This document shows, piece after piece, positions 51,370-60,803 of a DNA stretch of 64,000 nucleotides (positions are counted from its first letter, which is position 1; each line of letters begins with the position of its first letter). The notes under the pieces are model-generated. The model was not told the origin of the DNA and did no database searches. It saw only the letters and a program-made list of their open reading frames with translations. Origin of the DNA: Neokomagataea anthophila (lineage in GTDB: Bacteria > Pseudomonadota > Alphaproteobacteria > Acetobacterales > Acetobacteraceae); the NCBI RefSeq assembly GCF_018122595.1, contig NZ_JAGRQH010000006.1:1-64000 (forward strand). Direction: 5' to 3'. The translations under genes were made by a program, and so were the position numbers.

Positions 51370-53055
51370 TTAGTTGAACGGCATGTAACGCAGGGACATC
51401 ATGACCATGTTGTCATCCGTGTGAGGACGACCGCCAACACCAGAGAATGAGTCGACATAGGTGTAAGAGTACTGACCACCGATACGCACTGTACCGTAGT
51501 CACCCTTCATGTAGTCATACCAGAAACCTGCGGTGGCTTGAGCAACTGTACGCACGTTGCTGCTTGCTGCACAGAGGGTAGACATTTCGGTGTTGCAGCC
51601 TGTCATGTTGGCGAGTGGGCTGCCATAACCGTAAGCCTTACCGCCAGATGTGAAGGCTTCACGTGATGTTACGCGTTCTGCACCGGCATAACCGTAAAGC
51701 TTAAGAGCTTTTGTTGGGTTTCCGTAAACGCCGAACAGGATATTCGCTTCAGGCAGAGCCTTTGGTGCGCCTGTTGGGCTGAAGGTGAAGTCGGGGATAT
51801 TGGACGTGCCGTAACGGCCCAAGCCAACGCCCGCTAAGCCAGACGCTTGGAAATACAGCTTTTTGTCGATGATTGGCAGGATCATACCGCCGCCACCGCC
51901 ACCTGCGATGGTAGTATGGTTCTGGCCTGCACCAGTTGCGCTGACGCGGTCGTGGAAGAAGCGCAGCAAGCCGGTGAGTTCGTAGTGACCCCAGCCTGGA
52001 TCAGCTGCAAATTTAGTAATGACGTCAGGCGCAATATCTGTAGCGTACCATGTGTCCGGATTGTTCACGTTTGTGCCGGTGACACGGTATGTGACGTTGC
52101 TTTGCAGCGGTGTGCCAGCTGGAACGGAAGATGGGTTTTCCAGCGACAGAGCAACGTGGTAGCGGCTGTTATCGAAGCCCTTTACGATACGGACTTGGCT
52201 GTTACGCGTCCAGTTAAAGCCGGGAACGTATTGTGCTTCGATGGTGAGCGGGATTTGCTCATCACGTGCTGACAGACCTTTGTTGTACAACGTGATGAGG
52301 GACCAGCTTTGACCACCAAGAATTTGTAGGTCGTCCGCCTTATCTTTTAACTCACCGTAGAATACGCGTGAGCGTAGAACGTAGGAGTTAGATTGACGGG
52401 AGTTTGAAGCAGAACCGGCGCCTTGGAAGTCTGTTTCGACGTAACCATCGGCTTCGAGTTTCGGTGTGATCATGCCTTCCACCAAGGCGGCCAAACGGCT
52501 CTGACGTTCAGTCTGGTGGAATTCGGTCATGTTATAAGTTGAGCTATTGCCCCACGGAATGGCGTTGTAGCCTGTGGAGATATCGGAGCCCGTGTTGCGT
52601 GAGCGCCAGATTCCAGCGGCTTCAGCAAAGCCACCCAGCGTGATGCGCACACCGCCGACTTGAATTTGGCCACGGCGCAGGGGGCCATAGAGGCTGGAAT
52701 GAGCGGCAGGGGTGCCGGTAATTTCACCATACGGCGTGCCAGCGGTACGGGCAGGTGCCAGTGTTGGCTGTGCGACAGCCCAGCTACCTTTGCCGTTTTG
52801 GCCAATCATAGTGGAGCGGGTGCCGTAAGGGTTATTTTCGGCATCTTCACGCTGATGTGCCAGCACGGCACGTGCACGTTTTACTTCTTCAGCATGCTCT
52901 TTTTTCATTGAGCTCAGCTGTGCCTGCATGGCGCGGATCTGGCGCTCCATGACTTCCATTTGATCAGCTGCATGAGCGCGTGGCGTTAGGCCGCCCAGAA
53001 GAGCTAGGGCAGAAGTGGCAAGAAGCGTACTTGTCCGGCGGAGTGAGTGTGTCAT
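51370..53055 (-). CDS. Outer-membrane porin with N-terminal coiled coil
   Basis: 561 residues. A signal peptide ends near AHAAD (about residue 30). Residues 31-75 (EVMERQIRAMQAQLSSMKKE) form a coiled coil of the kind that tethers porins to peptidoglycan. The barrel part (GGVRITLGGFAEAAG, SRLAALVEGMITPKLEADGYVETDFQ) matches the abundant porin of acetic acid bacteria and ends in MSLRYMPFN. It allows small solutes to cross the outer membrane. The divergent neighbour is pstS; a PhoB-type site sits about 225 bp upstream, but control of this gene by it is unproved. Confidence 0.87.
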   Translation of the reverse strand: MTHSLRRTSTLLATSALALLGGLTPRAHAADQMEVMERQIRAMQAQLSSMKKEHAEEVKRARAVLAHQREDAENNPYGTRSTMIGQNGKGSWAVAQPTLAPARTAGTPYGEITGTPAAHSSLYGPLRRGQIQVGGVRITLGGFAEAAGIWRSRNTGSDISTGYNAIPWGNSSTYNMTEFHQTERQSRLAALVEGMITPKLEADGYVETDFQGAGSASNSRQSNSYVLRSRVFYGELKDKADDLQILGGQSWSLITLYNKGLSARDEQIPLTIEAQYVPGFNWTRNSQVRIVKGFDNSRYHVALSLENPSSVPAGTPLQSNVTYRVTGTNVNNPDTWYATDIAPDVITKFAADPGWGHYELTGLLRFFHDRVSATGAGQNHTTIAGGGGGGMILPIIDKKLYFQASGLAGVGLGRYGTSNIPDFTFSPTGAPKALPEANILFGVYGNPTKALKLYGYAGAERVTSREAFTSGGKAYGYGSPLANMTGCNTEMSTLCAASSNVRTVAQATAGFWYDYMKGDYGTVRIGGQYSYTYVDSFSGVGGRPHTDDNMVMMSLRYMPFN

Positions 53056-53277
53056 TGCCGCGTGTGATTCCTTCGCATCGGGTAGGGGTGCGGGTTCTTT
53101 CGGCGGAGTATCTGATTTCGTGAATAGCGCACCGCGAAGGTTTCATGGCAAGTATATGACATATTTATTACAAAAAGAGCATTTTTCGCACTTTTCTGGG
53201 TTATTTCGCCTGTGAAATTATTTTTAAAAATGACAAAAAACTGATGCTTTATCGTTGTGTGTGACTGAAATACAACT

Positions 53278-53306
53278 ATTTCATAAGCTTGTCATGAAAC
53301 TATCAT
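53278..53306 (+). promoter_or_regulatory. PhoB-binding site (Pho box), three direct repeats
   Basis: Three 7-base units spaced 11 bp apart: ATTTCAT, TTGTCAT and CTATCAT, separated by the 4-base spacers AAGC and GAAA. The second and third closely fit the CTGTCAT-N4-CTGTCAT consensus of alphaproteobacterial PhoB. It lies about 78 bp before the pstS start. The 328-bp spacer 53056-53383 contains this and otherwise only A+T-rich sequence. Confidence 0.78.
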
Positions 53307-53383
53307 GGAACTGCATCTGTTGTGGAAAACCCTCCCGGGCTAGACAGATGCACGTTTTCAAAATGTTCGACCGAGGGGTCCCC

Positions 53384-54391
53384 ATGATTAAGAGCAAAAT
53401 TGCGCTTTTGGGCTTTGCCGCTATGACAGCGCTTGGTGCATTCTCCGCACAAGCAGCAGACATCACAGGTGCAGGTTCCAGCTTTGCTGCGCCGATTTAT
53501 GGTGCATGGGGCCAGGCTGCGAAAAGCCAAGTTGGCGTAACGGTTAATTACCAGAGCGTTGGTTCAAGTGCTGGGCAGGATCAGGTTATTGCACGGACCG
53601 TTGATTTCGGTGCGTCTGATAAGCCGATGGCTGCTGAGCGTCTGGCGAAGGAACATCTGTTCCAGTTCCCAACGGTGATGAGCGGTATCGTTGTTGTTGC
53701 TAACGTACCAGGTGTAAAGCCGGGTTCATTACATCTTGATGGCCCGACGATTGCGGCATTGTTTGATGGTGAGATCAGCACCTGGAATGATGATCGTATT
53801 AAAGCTCTGAACCCAGGCGTTGATCTGCCAGATACGGATGTTGCTCCGGTGCACCGTGCAGATGGTTCGGGCACGAGCTTTGTCTTTACGTCTTATTTGT
53901 CTCAAGTGTCTCCTGAGTGGAAGCAGAAGCTTGGTGCTGGTACGTCCATCGCATGGCCGGGCGGTTCAGGCGCGCGTGGTAATGACGGCATTGCGGCTAT
54001 GGTGAAGCAGACGGAAGGTGGCATTGGGTATGTTGAATACTCTTATGCCGCTCAAAATCATCTGAACATTGCGCAAATCCGCAATCATGCGGGCAAGTTT
54101 GTTGCTCCGTCTCTGAAGGGCTTTGTCGAAGCAGCACAATCTGCTGATTGGACTGGGGCTTCTAACTATGCGGTGAATTTGCTGGATACGGCAGGTGCAG
54201 GTGCATGGCCAATCGTGACGGCAACATTTGTGCTGGTTCCTACGAATCCAACAAATGCGGATAATGCCGCGGCTGTTCGTAAGTTCTTCACCTTTGGTTT
54301 TGAACATGGCGATGCTGATAATGTTCGCCTTGAATATGTTGGTTTGCCAGCCTCTGTGAAGCAGAGCGTATTGGCGCACTGGCCACAATAA
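53384..54391 (+). CDS. pstS: Phosphate-binding periplasmic protein PstS
   Basis: 335 residues from the ATG at 53384 with a GAGGGG site; the frame is open upstream. Signal peptide to SAQAAD (about residue 24). Phosphate-site segments: GAGSSFAAPIY, DFGASDKP, HRADGSGTSFVFTSYLS and GARGNDGIAAMVKQTEGGIGYVEY. It binds phosphate for the PstCAB ABC transporter. pstC, pstA and pstB are not downstream, so this is an isolated pstS; the Pho box upstream and the intrinsic terminator directly after it indicate a single-gene PhoB-controlled unit. Confidence 0.95.
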   Translation: MIKSKIALLGFAAMTALGAFSAQAADITGAGSSFAAPIYGAWGQAAKSQVGVTVNYQSVGSSAGQDQVIARTVDFGASDKPMAAERLAKEHLFQFPTVMSGIVVVANVPGVKPGSLHLDGPTIAALFDGEISTWNDDRIKALNPGVDLPDTDVAPVHRADGSGTSFVFTSYLSQVSPEWKQKLGAGTSIAWPGGSGARGNDGIAAMVKQTEGGIGYVEYSYAAQNHLNIAQIRNHAGKFVAPSLKGFVEAAQSADWTGASNYAVNLLDTAGAGAWPIVTATFVLVPTNPTNADNAAAVRKFFTFGFEHGDADNVRLEYVGLPASVKQSVLAHWPQ

Positions 54392-54422
54392 TCACTCTTT
54401 TCCTTTGAGTGTTTGCTAGAAA

Positions 54423-54453
54423 AGCGGGTTCCGAGAGGGGCCCGCTTTTTTTT
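54423..54453 (+). terminator. Intrinsic terminator after pstS
   Basis: Stem AGCGGGTTCC / GGGGCCCGCT (two G-T pairs), loop GAGA, then a run of eight T. The next gene starts 19 bp later with its own ribosome site, so it may be read only through incomplete termination or its own promoter. Confidence 0.92.
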
Positions 54454-54471
54454 GTATTGGAGGAGAAGAAT

Positions 54472-54957
54472 GTGATTCTGCGCAGAGTTTGTGCATTATT
54501 TTTGAGTGCTCTCTTTTGGCCTTATGCCGTGTTGGCGGACGGCGTGCCATTAAGCTCAGAGGAGGCTGCTGCTGAGGCTCGGATGGAACCTCATGGTGTT
54601 GTGGGGGAGTTCACTATGGCTGTCTGCGGGACAGGTCATGTAAATGGGTCTGTCTTTTTGGATTCCCGTGAGAATTACAGGGACCAGAGAACGCTTATTA
54701 TTGAGATTCCAGATGCGGTTGTGCAGCGTGCGGGACTGACACCGGAGCAGGTGCAGGGGCGCTATTTAGGGCGGCGTATCCGTGTGAGCGGATGGGCGCG
54801 GCGTGTACCGATCGATGTTTATGATAACCGTGGGAATGTTATACGGATTTATGATCAGATTCAGGTGCATCTGAGCGCATTGGATGCCGTACAGTTGGAA
54901 GGCCTGCAGCGTGATGATTCAGCTTGTCATGCTGAAAAAGCGCCGATGGTGTCATAA
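54472..54957 (+). CDS. Secreted protein of unknown function
   Basis: 161 residues from a GTG start chosen for the GGAGGAG site 6 bases before it. A signal peptide ends near AVLADG (about residue 22). The rest (GEFTMAVCGTGHVNGSVFLDS, YLGRRIRVSGWARRV, IRIYDQIQVHLSALDAVQL) looks like a small beta-barrel of OB type, with two Cys (one in the body, one near the C terminus) that could form a disulfide. I do not recognise a named family. It follows the pstS terminator and might be part of the phosphate response through read-through. Confidence 0.7.
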   Translation: MILRRVCALFLSALFWPYAVLADGVPLSSEEAAAEARMEPHGVVGEFTMAVCGTGHVNGSVFLDSRENYRDQRTLIIEIPDAVVQRAGLTPEQVQGRYLGRRIRVSGWARRVPIDVYDNRGNVIRIYDQIQVHLSALDAVQLEGLQRDDSACHAEKAPMVS

Positions 54958-54971
54958 AGACCATCGGCGCT
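54939..54971. terminator. Bidirectional terminator between the secreted gene and pdc
   Basis: A 12-bp perfect inverted repeat AGCGCCGATGGT / ACCATCGGCGCT. The stop codon of the plus-strand gene (54955-54957) is in the loop. On the minus strand the stem is followed by TTTTT, making it the terminator of pdc. Confidence 0.9.
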
Positions 54972-55006
54972 GCTCTAAAAACTGAAATCAGATTGTTTAT
55001 ACGGCG

Positions 55007-56704
55007 TTAGGCTTGTGGTTTCCGGGAGTTTGCCTTGGCGACTTGCTTGCCCCATTCCACGAGCTCTTTTGAACAATCGGCACGGTCCAGACGGCACTCA
55101 ATGAGGGTTGGGCCGCGTGTATGTTTTTGAGCTTCTGCGATCGCGGCTTTAAGCTCGGCGCCTGTTGTGGCTGTCAGGCCGAGGGCCTTTCCACCGCGCA
55201 GTGAACCGTCTTCTGCGCCGGTGCCGCCATTGAAGGCATCCATCAGCTTCGCGTAGTTCCAGTTTTGGATGTAGTTATATGGCCCGTCATGGATTTTGAT
55301 TTCGATGACATAGCCAAAATTATTGATCAGGAAGATGATGACCGGCACTTCGTAACGGATCATCTGAGCGACTTCCTGAGCCGTCAGTTGGAAAGAACCA
55401 TCGCCAACCATAAGCACATGTTTGCGCTCCGGTGCAGCAACAGCACTACCGAAGACGGATGGAACACTCCAGCCGATATGGCCCCATTGCATTTCAGATT
55501 CGACGCGTGCGCCTTCTGGCAGGGTCATGCGTGTTGCGTTGAACCAAGAATCGCCTGTTTCAGCAAAGAGCGTGGTGTCACCATCGACCAGGGCGTTGAT
55601 CTGACGTGTCAGTTCATCGTTGGTCAGCTTGGCGTCTGGTGCGGCAGGGGCAATTGTCAGAGGTGTATAAGAATCTTTGGCTGAAGCGGGCTTGGATGGT
55701 GCTTTTGCGGCCAAAGCGCTGACAAAGGCTTTGAGTGGGACGCTGGCGAATTGTTGGTTATCGACAGTGACACTCTCTGGGTTCACTTCGATGACGTTTT
55801 CGCCACGGATCAGTTTGCGCCAGCCGACCGATGCGTAATCATTCCAGACGGGGCCGAGTGTGATGACGCCATCTGCGCCTTCAACAATCTTCTCAGTGCC
55901 TTCGCTGCTGACTTCGCCCCAATAGACGCCTCGGTATAGAGGGTGTGCTTCTGAGAAGAGGCCCTTTGCTGCGCTCATTACGGTGACGGCGCAGCCGAGG
56001 CGTTCTGCCAGTGTGACGGTTTCTTCGAGTGCTTCGGCTGATTTGAGTTTGTTGCCGACCAGAATGACCACCTTCTCGCGTTTTTCGAGGAACGCCAAGC
56101 TGGCATCTAGAGCGGCGTTCAGGCTGGTGTCATCAACGGGTTGGCCAGAGAAAAGTGCCGAAATTGGGCCGGGGCGTACGCAAGGGGATGCTGCGATGTT
56201 GCAGGCAATTTCAAGGTAGGCAGGTTTCTTCTCGCGTAGGGCCGTGCGGATGACGTGGTCGATCTGTGCCGGTGCATTTTCGGGAGAAACGATGATTTCA
56301 GCTGCAACGGTAACGTGCCGCACCATCTCGCGCTGATAGGAGTAATCTGTCAGGCCGATTGTGTGGTGAAGAACGTGGCCGGAACCGTGATCATTGGTGT
56401 TTGGCGCGCCGGAAACAAGGATAACGGGCAGGTTCTCAGCGTAAGCGCCGCCGATGCCGTTCATGGCAGAAATTGCGCCGACGCTGAAGGTCACGATGGC
56501 GCAGGCTGCACCGTTGGAACGCGCATAGCCTTCAGCAGAGAAGCTGCAGTTTAGCTCGTTACAGCTATAGATTTGTTCCGTACCGCCGTGCTCGATCAGT
56601 TGGTCGAGCAGCACCAGGTTATAGTCCCCGGCAACAGCGAAGTGATGCTTGAGCCCGATTTGGGTCAGTCGTTCGGCGAGGTAATGTCCGACGGTGAACG
56701 TCAT
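55007..56704 (-). CDS. pdc: Pyruvate decarboxylase
   Basis: 565 residues from the ATG at 56704, giving the standard N terminus [13 protein letters not shown]; the frame is open further but not needed. Thiamine diphosphate enzyme that converts pyruvate to acetaldehyde. Seen: the catalytic glutamate region ([16 protein letters not shown]), the HH pair in GHVLHHTIG, and the cofactor motif [15 protein letters not shown]...LINN. Bacterial PDC is rare and typical of acetic acid bacteria and Zymomonas. The spacer to the catalase gene (56705-57118) holds both promoters and no convincing gene. Confidence 0.97.
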   Translation of the reverse strand: MTFTVGHYLAERLTQIGLKHHFAVAGDYNLVLLDQLIEHGGTEQIYSCNELNCSFSAEGYARSNGAACAIVTFSVGAISAMNGIGGAYAENLPVILVSGAPNTNDHGSGHVLHHTIGLTDYSYQREMVRHVTVAAEIIVSPENAPAQIDHVIRTALREKKPAYLEIACNIAASPCVRPGPISALFSGQPVDDTSLNAALDASLAFLEKREKVVILVGNKLKSAEALEETVTLAERLGCAVTVMSAAKGLFSEAHPLYRGVYWGEVSSEGTEKIVEGADGVITLGPVWNDYASVGWRKLIRGENVIEVNPESVTVDNQQFASVPLKAFVSALAAKAPSKPASAKDSYTPLTIAPAAPDAKLTNDELTRQINALVDGDTTLFAETGDSWFNATRMTLPEGARVESEMQWGHIGWSVPSVFGSAVAAPERKHVLMVGDGSFQLTAQEVAQMIRYEVPVIIFLINNFGYVIEIKIHDGPYNYIQNWNYAKLMDAFNGGTGAEDGSLRGGKALGLTATTGAELKAAIAEAQKHTRGPTLIECRLDRADCSKELVEWGKQVAKANSRKPQA

Positions 56705-57118
56705 AATCTTCAGTGCCTCATTGACCGCGCGGGCGTAGCCGTAAAACATGACAAGCATGTTCCGGCGGGCGACACGGCGGGGAAGCGCGACAAGCCGTCA
56801 GGATCGGCGGCGCCATCTGCGCGGGGTTGAAAATGAAGGGCGCGAATAGAGCAGTCGAAGGGCTTTGGGGATTGTTCCGTAATGGGGCTGTAAACCAGCA
56901 TCGCCCTGTTGTGCTCCTTCAATAAAGACCGCGTTTCGCGCTCATGAACACTCTAAGCGTTAAGGCCGTTATAAAGAACGACCTATGTCAAAACTTAACG
57001 GCAACGTGATGAGGATACAAAATAGGAGAAACCATTCACAAAAATAAAATTAATCGGTTTCACTAAACTTTTTGCATTTTGTAAGCGTTATCCCAACAGA
57101 ACAGCAAGAGGTGTGGTG
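56705..57118. other. Divergent spacer between pdc and catalase
   Basis: 414 bp with no supported gene. The right half (57000-57090) is A+T rich and probably contains the catalase promoter; the left half is GC richer with no clear structure. Open frames here overlap the extended pdc frame and lack ribosome sites. Confidence 0.5.
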
Positions 57119-58561
57119 ATGGTAGATCGTAACATTATCCGTACGACGGCGGGGGCCCCTTGGGGGAGCAACCAAGACAGCAAAACCGCAGGTTCCCGCG
57201 GTCCTCTGCTGTTAGAGAATTATCAATTGCTCGAAAAATTGGCGCATCAAAACCGTGAGCGTATTCCAGAACGAACGGTCCATGCGAAAGGTTCCGGCGC
57301 TTTTGGCACCTTTACGGTGACGCAGGATATTACGCGGTATAGCTGTGCTTCAATTTTTGCAGAGGTCGGTAAGAAAACGGATGTTTTGACGCGTTTCTCC
57401 ACGGTTGCAGGTGAACGTGGTGCTGCGGATGCTGAGCGTGACGTGCGCGGTTTCTCCATGAAGTTCTACACGGATGACGGAAACTGGGACTTGGTGGGGA
57501 ATAACACGCCGGTTTTCTTCCTGCGTGACCCGATTAAGTTCCCGGATTTTATCCATACGCAAAAACGCCACCCGCGGACGAATATGCGCTCTGCAACGGC
57601 AATGTGGGATTTCTGGTCTTTAAGTCCGGAGAGCCTGCATCAAGTGGCGATTCTGTTCTCTGATCGTGGCTTGCCGCAGGGTTACCGGCATATGCATGGC
57701 TTTGGTAGCCATACGTTCTCTTTGTGGAATCGCAAAGGGGAGCGTTTTTGGGTGAAGTTCCACTTTAAGACCCAGCAAGGCATTCGTAATTGGACGAATG
57801 AAGAAGCTGCGGATGTTGTGGCCGCAAACCGTGAGAGTGCGCAGGAAGATCTTTATAACGCGATTGAAAATGGCGATTTCCCGCGTTGGAAAGTCTATAT
57901 TCAGGTGATGGAAGAGGAAGAAGCAGAACGTGTTTCTTTCAACCCGTTTGACGTGACGAAGGTATGGTCACAGTCGGATTATCCATTGCAAGAAATCGGT
58001 GTGATGGAGTTGAACCGTAATGCGGTGAATTACTTCGCAGAGATTGAGCAGTCCTCTTTCTCACCATCCAATGTGGTGCCGGGGATTGGTTTCTCACCGG
58101 ATCGTATGTTGCAAGGCCGTTTGTTTGCTTACGCGGATGCTCACCGTTACCGTGTTGGTACGCATTATGAAGCTCTGCCTGTGAACCGTCCGAAAGTGGC
58201 TGTGAAGAATTACCATCTTGATGGGCCGATGCGTTTTGATGCGCCAGAGCCGGGTGATGGTGGTTATTATGAGCCGAACTCTTTTTCGGGGCCGGTAGAA
58301 GATCCATCCGCAGTTGAGCCACCGCTGAAGATTAATGGTGATGCTGCATATTATGAGCACCGTGCGGATGGCGATGACTTTGCACAGCCTCGTGCTCTGT
58401 TTCACCTGTTCAATGCAGAAGAAAAAGCACGTTTCTATGCGAACTTCGCGGGTGCAATGGCGGGTGTTCCGTCTGAGATTGTGGAGCGTCAGCTGGCATT
58501 GTTCCGCAAGGCTGACCCGGAATGGGAAGACGGTGTGCGTAAGGCTTTAGCCGCAGCGTAA
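57119..58561 (+). CDS. Monofunctional heme catalase
   Basis: 480 residues from the ATG at 57119 (AGAGG upstream; two in-frame GTG codons precede it). Small-subunit clade: catalytic His in [12 protein letters not shown] (about residue 53), Asn in [13 protein letters not shown] (about 126), and the proximal heme Tyr in [14 protein letters not shown]. It removes hydrogen peroxide, which arises from intense respiration in these bacteria. Single gene, divergent from pdc. Confidence 0.97.
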   Translation: MVDRNIIRTTAGAPWGSNQDSKTAGSRGPLLLENYQLLEKLAHQNRERIPERTVHAKGSGAFGTFTVTQDITRYSCASIFAEVGKKTDVLTRFSTVAGERGAADAERDVRGFSMKFYTDDGNWDLVGNNTPVFFLRDPIKFPDFIHTQKRHPRTNMRSATAMWDFWSLSPESLHQVAILFSDRGLPQGYRHMHGFGSHTFSLWNRKGERFWVKFHFKTQQGIRNWTNEEAADVVAANRESAQEDLYNAIENGDFPRWKVYIQVMEEEEAERVSFNPFDVTKVWSQSDYPLQEIGVMELNRNAVNYFAEIEQSSFSPSNVVPGIGFSPDRMLQGRLFAYADAHRYRVGTHYEALPVNRPKVAVKNYHLDGPMRFDAPEPGDGGYYEPNSFSGPVEDPSAVEPPLKINGDAAYYEHRADGDDFAQPRALFHLFNAEEKARFYANFAGAMAGVPSEIVERQLALFRKADPEWEDGVRKALAAA

Positions 58562-58571
58562 CACTGGGAGC

Positions 58572-58660
58572 TTGGGGCAGCTCGTGAGGGGTGCCCCAAT
58601 GTTCTAATAGTATGCAACACCGCACCTGAGCTGATGGGCTAAGGCGCGGTGTTTTTGTTT
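58572..58660 (+). terminator. Two hairpins after the catalase gene
   Basis: TTGGGGCA/TGCCCCAA lies 10 bp after the stop (58572-58599), and AACACCGC/GCGGTGTT followed by TTTTGTTTT lies at 58616-58660. The second is the stronger terminator and ends at the pgeF stop, so the two convergent genes share it. Confidence 0.75.
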
Positions 58661-59445
58661 TAGCGCGGACGAATAGCGGAGACTTGGTGTCCAATATGCC
58701 CGCCACCTGCCAGTGTTCTGCGGCGGTGGCTGAAAAATCGCTGGTCAGTTAGGGTATCGACGTTGAGGCTGCTGACCGTTATGGCACCCGCCGCGCGGAG
58801 TCGAGCTGAGCAGTAGCCGGATAAATCAAAGAGAAAATGGCCATCACGCGGTGCGGTGCGGAAGAAGAGAGGGCCGCGTTCTGGGTCTTGTGTGCATACG
58901 GCGTCATACATATCGGGGCCGGTTTCATAGACAGAGCCGCCGATACACGGGCCGACGGTTGCGTGAATATCTTCGGCGCCGATCGCTTTCATGGCTGAGA
59001 TAACAGCTTCAATGACGCCGCCAACTGCACCGCGCCATCCGGCATGTGCTGCGCCGACAATATGTCCATCACCAGAGGAGAGCAGCAGTGGGCCGCAATC
59101 CGCTGTGATCGTGCTGATGCCAATTTCGGGACAATCCGTGACGAGAGCATCTCCTTCAGGGCCGCGTCCTGTGGGCCAGAGGGGAGTATCGGAACGGATT
59201 GTGTGGACGATGGCACTGTGGGTTTGCTTGAGGCCTAGAAAACGGGCGGGTTGAACGCCAAGTGTACGCGCGATTCGGGATCGGTTTTCAGTGATATTTT
59301 CGGGTGCATCGACCGAAGATAATGAACCATTGAGGCTATCAAACGGTGCGGGAGAGACGCCGCCTAAGCGTGTAAAGAAACCATGAGGCACGGCGAGGTG
59401 CTCATCACGCAGGAACAGTTCTGGTGCGATGAGTGTATCAGGCAT
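58660..59445 (-). CDS. pgeF: Peptidoglycan editing factor PgeF (laccase-domain family)
   Basis: 261 residues, usual length. The DUF152 hallmarks are HGFFTRLGGVS near the N terminus, metal-binding H in HAGWRGAVGGV, and C/H residues in ATVGPCIGGSVYE and FFSHRR. In E. coli PgeF removes wrongly placed serine from peptidoglycan precursors. Its first 8 bp overlap the end of lgt, so they form an operon. Confidence 0.94.
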   Translation of the reverse strand: MPDTLIAPELFLRDEHLAVPHGFFTRLGGVSPAPFDSLNGSLSSVDAPENITENRSRIARTLGVQPARFLGLKQTHSAIVHTIRSDTPLWPTGRGPEGDALVTDCPEIGISTITADCGPLLLSSGDGHIVGAAHAGWRGAVGGVIEAVISAMKAIGAEDIHATVGPCIGGSVYETGPDMYDAVCTQDPERGPLFFRTAPRDGHFLFDLSGYCSARLRAAGAITVSSLNVDTLTDQRFFSHRRRTLAGGGHIGHQVSAIRPR

Positions 59446-60259
59446 GGGCTGTGCTCCGGCCTGAACGGCGCCAAGCGTAAATCATGATGCTGATCCCTGC
59501 GAGTGCCATGGGGATGCATAGGAGTTGGCCCATTGTGGTGCCGCCGGGGAGGAAGCCAATATTCGCATCCGGTTCACGGAAAAATTCACAGAAGCTGCGG
59601 GCGAAGGCGTAGCCTAGGAGAAAGAGCCCGGAAAGGAAGCCTGTCCGTTGACGGAGTTTCTCTTGCCCAGCAGCTACGAGCATAACCAGCAGTAATAGGA
59701 CGCCTTCGGTCAGGGCTTCATACAGTTCTGATGGATGTCGAGCGATGGGACCACCAGTAGGGAAGATCATGGCCCATGGTAAGTTTTCCGGCGCGGGGCG
59801 CCCCCAGAGTTCACCATTAATGAAGTTGGCACAGCGGCCGAGGCCTAATCCGATGGGGACGACGGGTGCGATACGGTCAGCAAAGGCGAAAAAGTTAATT
59901 TTCCGCTTCCATGTAAACCACACCAGCATGAGGATGACGCCCAATGCGCCACCGTGGAAGGACATTCCGCCTTGCCATGTTTTGAGAATTTCGATGGGGT
60001 GGGTCAGGTAAAAATCTGGACGATAAAATAAGACATAGCCCAGTCGGCCACCCAGTAAGACGCCGAGAATGCCGTAAAAGAGAAAGTCATCAACCAAAGC
60101 GTTGTCAGCGACGCTTGGTGAAAGGCGGCAGAGGCGCTTTGCCAAGGGGAGTGCTAAAATAAAAGAGACCATATAGGCCAGCGCATACCAGCGGACGGAT
60201 AAGGGGCCGATATGAAAGGCGACCGGGTCAAAACCGGGAAACAGGAGCGGGTGACTCAT
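59438..60259 (-). CDS. lgt: Prolipoprotein diacylglyceryl transferase
   Basis: 273 residues from the ATG at 60259, giving the usual MSHPLLFPGFDPVAFHIGP-like start; an in-frame start at 60310 adds 17 unlikely residues. About seven membrane helices. Catalytic signature GRCANFINGELWGR (Lgt motif with the essential Asn and Glu region), MSFHGGALG, and RHPSELYEA. It adds diacylglycerol to the lipobox cysteine of lipoproteins, such as the one at 26829. Overlaps pgeF. Confidence 0.96.
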   Translation of the reverse strand: MSHPLLFPGFDPVAFHIGPLSVRWYALAYMVSFILALPLAKRLCRLSPSVADNALVDDFLFYGILGVLLGGRLGYVLFYRPDFYLTHPIEILKTWQGGMSFHGGALGVILMLVWFTWKRKINFFAFADRIAPVVPIGLGLGRCANFINGELWGRPAPENLPWAMIFPTGGPIARHPSELYEALTEGVLLLLVMLVAAGQEKLRQRTGFLSGLFLLGYAFARSFCEFFREPDANIGFLPGGTTMGQLLCIPMALAGISIMIYAWRRSGRSTAHA

Positions 60260-60437
60260 GAGGTAAAGGGCTCCAGCAGGGGTGGCCTTATGGGATAAAG
60301 CGATGACCAATAAGGGAATGCCAGCCGTGACGCTGACGGTACTTCCTGTATAGTCGTTCTATCGCTACGAACCAAGCAATGCGGACTCGGCCTTTTGTGG
60401 TTTTCGGGTATGGGTGTTGTGTTTAGGAGTTGCACGA

Positions 60438-60725
60438 ATGTCGATTAAGGCTCGTTTTTTTGATGATATTGCTGGGCTTGCTGGCAATGCTTTTTCTGCG
60501 GCGAATGGTGTGCGTGAAGAAATTCATGCAATTGTACGGGCACGCGTTGATGAAGTTCTGAATGGTTTAGATCTTGTGCGTCGTGACGAGTTTGACGCTA
60601 TTCAGGAAATGGCAGGGCGTGCACGTTTAGCGCAAGAAGAGGCTGAAGCACGGTTGGCCGGGTTGGAAGAGCGACTGGCGCGTTTAGAAGCTGTGCAGAA
60701 GGTTGAGCCATCTGCAGAAGGCTGA
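60438..60725 (+). CDS. ubiK: UbiK/YqiC-family ubiquinone biosynthesis accessory factor
   Basis: 95 residues from the ATG at 60438 (TAGGAGT upstream). An amphipathic N-terminal helix and a C-terminal coiled coil (residues 50-85, Ala/Glu/Arg/Leu-rich: RDEFDAIQEMAGRARLA) define the BMFP family. UbiK assists aerobic ubiquinone synthesis; ubiquinone is the acceptor for FdhC-type dehydrogenases. Followed by a strong terminator; divergent from lgt. Confidence 0.9.
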   Translation: MSIKARFFDDIAGLAGNAFSAANGVREEIHAIVRARVDEVLNGLDLVRRDEFDAIQEMAGRARLAQEEAEARLAGLEERLARLEAVQKVEPSAEG

Positions 60726-60759
60726 ATGGTCTTTTACTGAGCGTGTGCTCTATAGATTT

Positions 60760-60792
60760 AAAAAGGCCTCCCAAGTTCTGGGAGGCCTTTTT
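60760..60792. terminator. Bidirectional terminator between ubiK and the GT39 gene
   Basis: A 14-bp perfect inverted repeat AAAAAGGCCTCCCA / TGGGAGGCCTTTTT with a 5-base loop. The A run on the left and T run on the right serve both directions. Confidence 0.94.
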
Positions 60793-60803
60793 TATTGGAG
60801 GTG

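Noticed and set aside
53255-53383. Extended N terminus of pstS
   Set aside because: The extension would place coding sequence over the Pho box and hide the signal peptide; the ATG at 53384 has a proper site.
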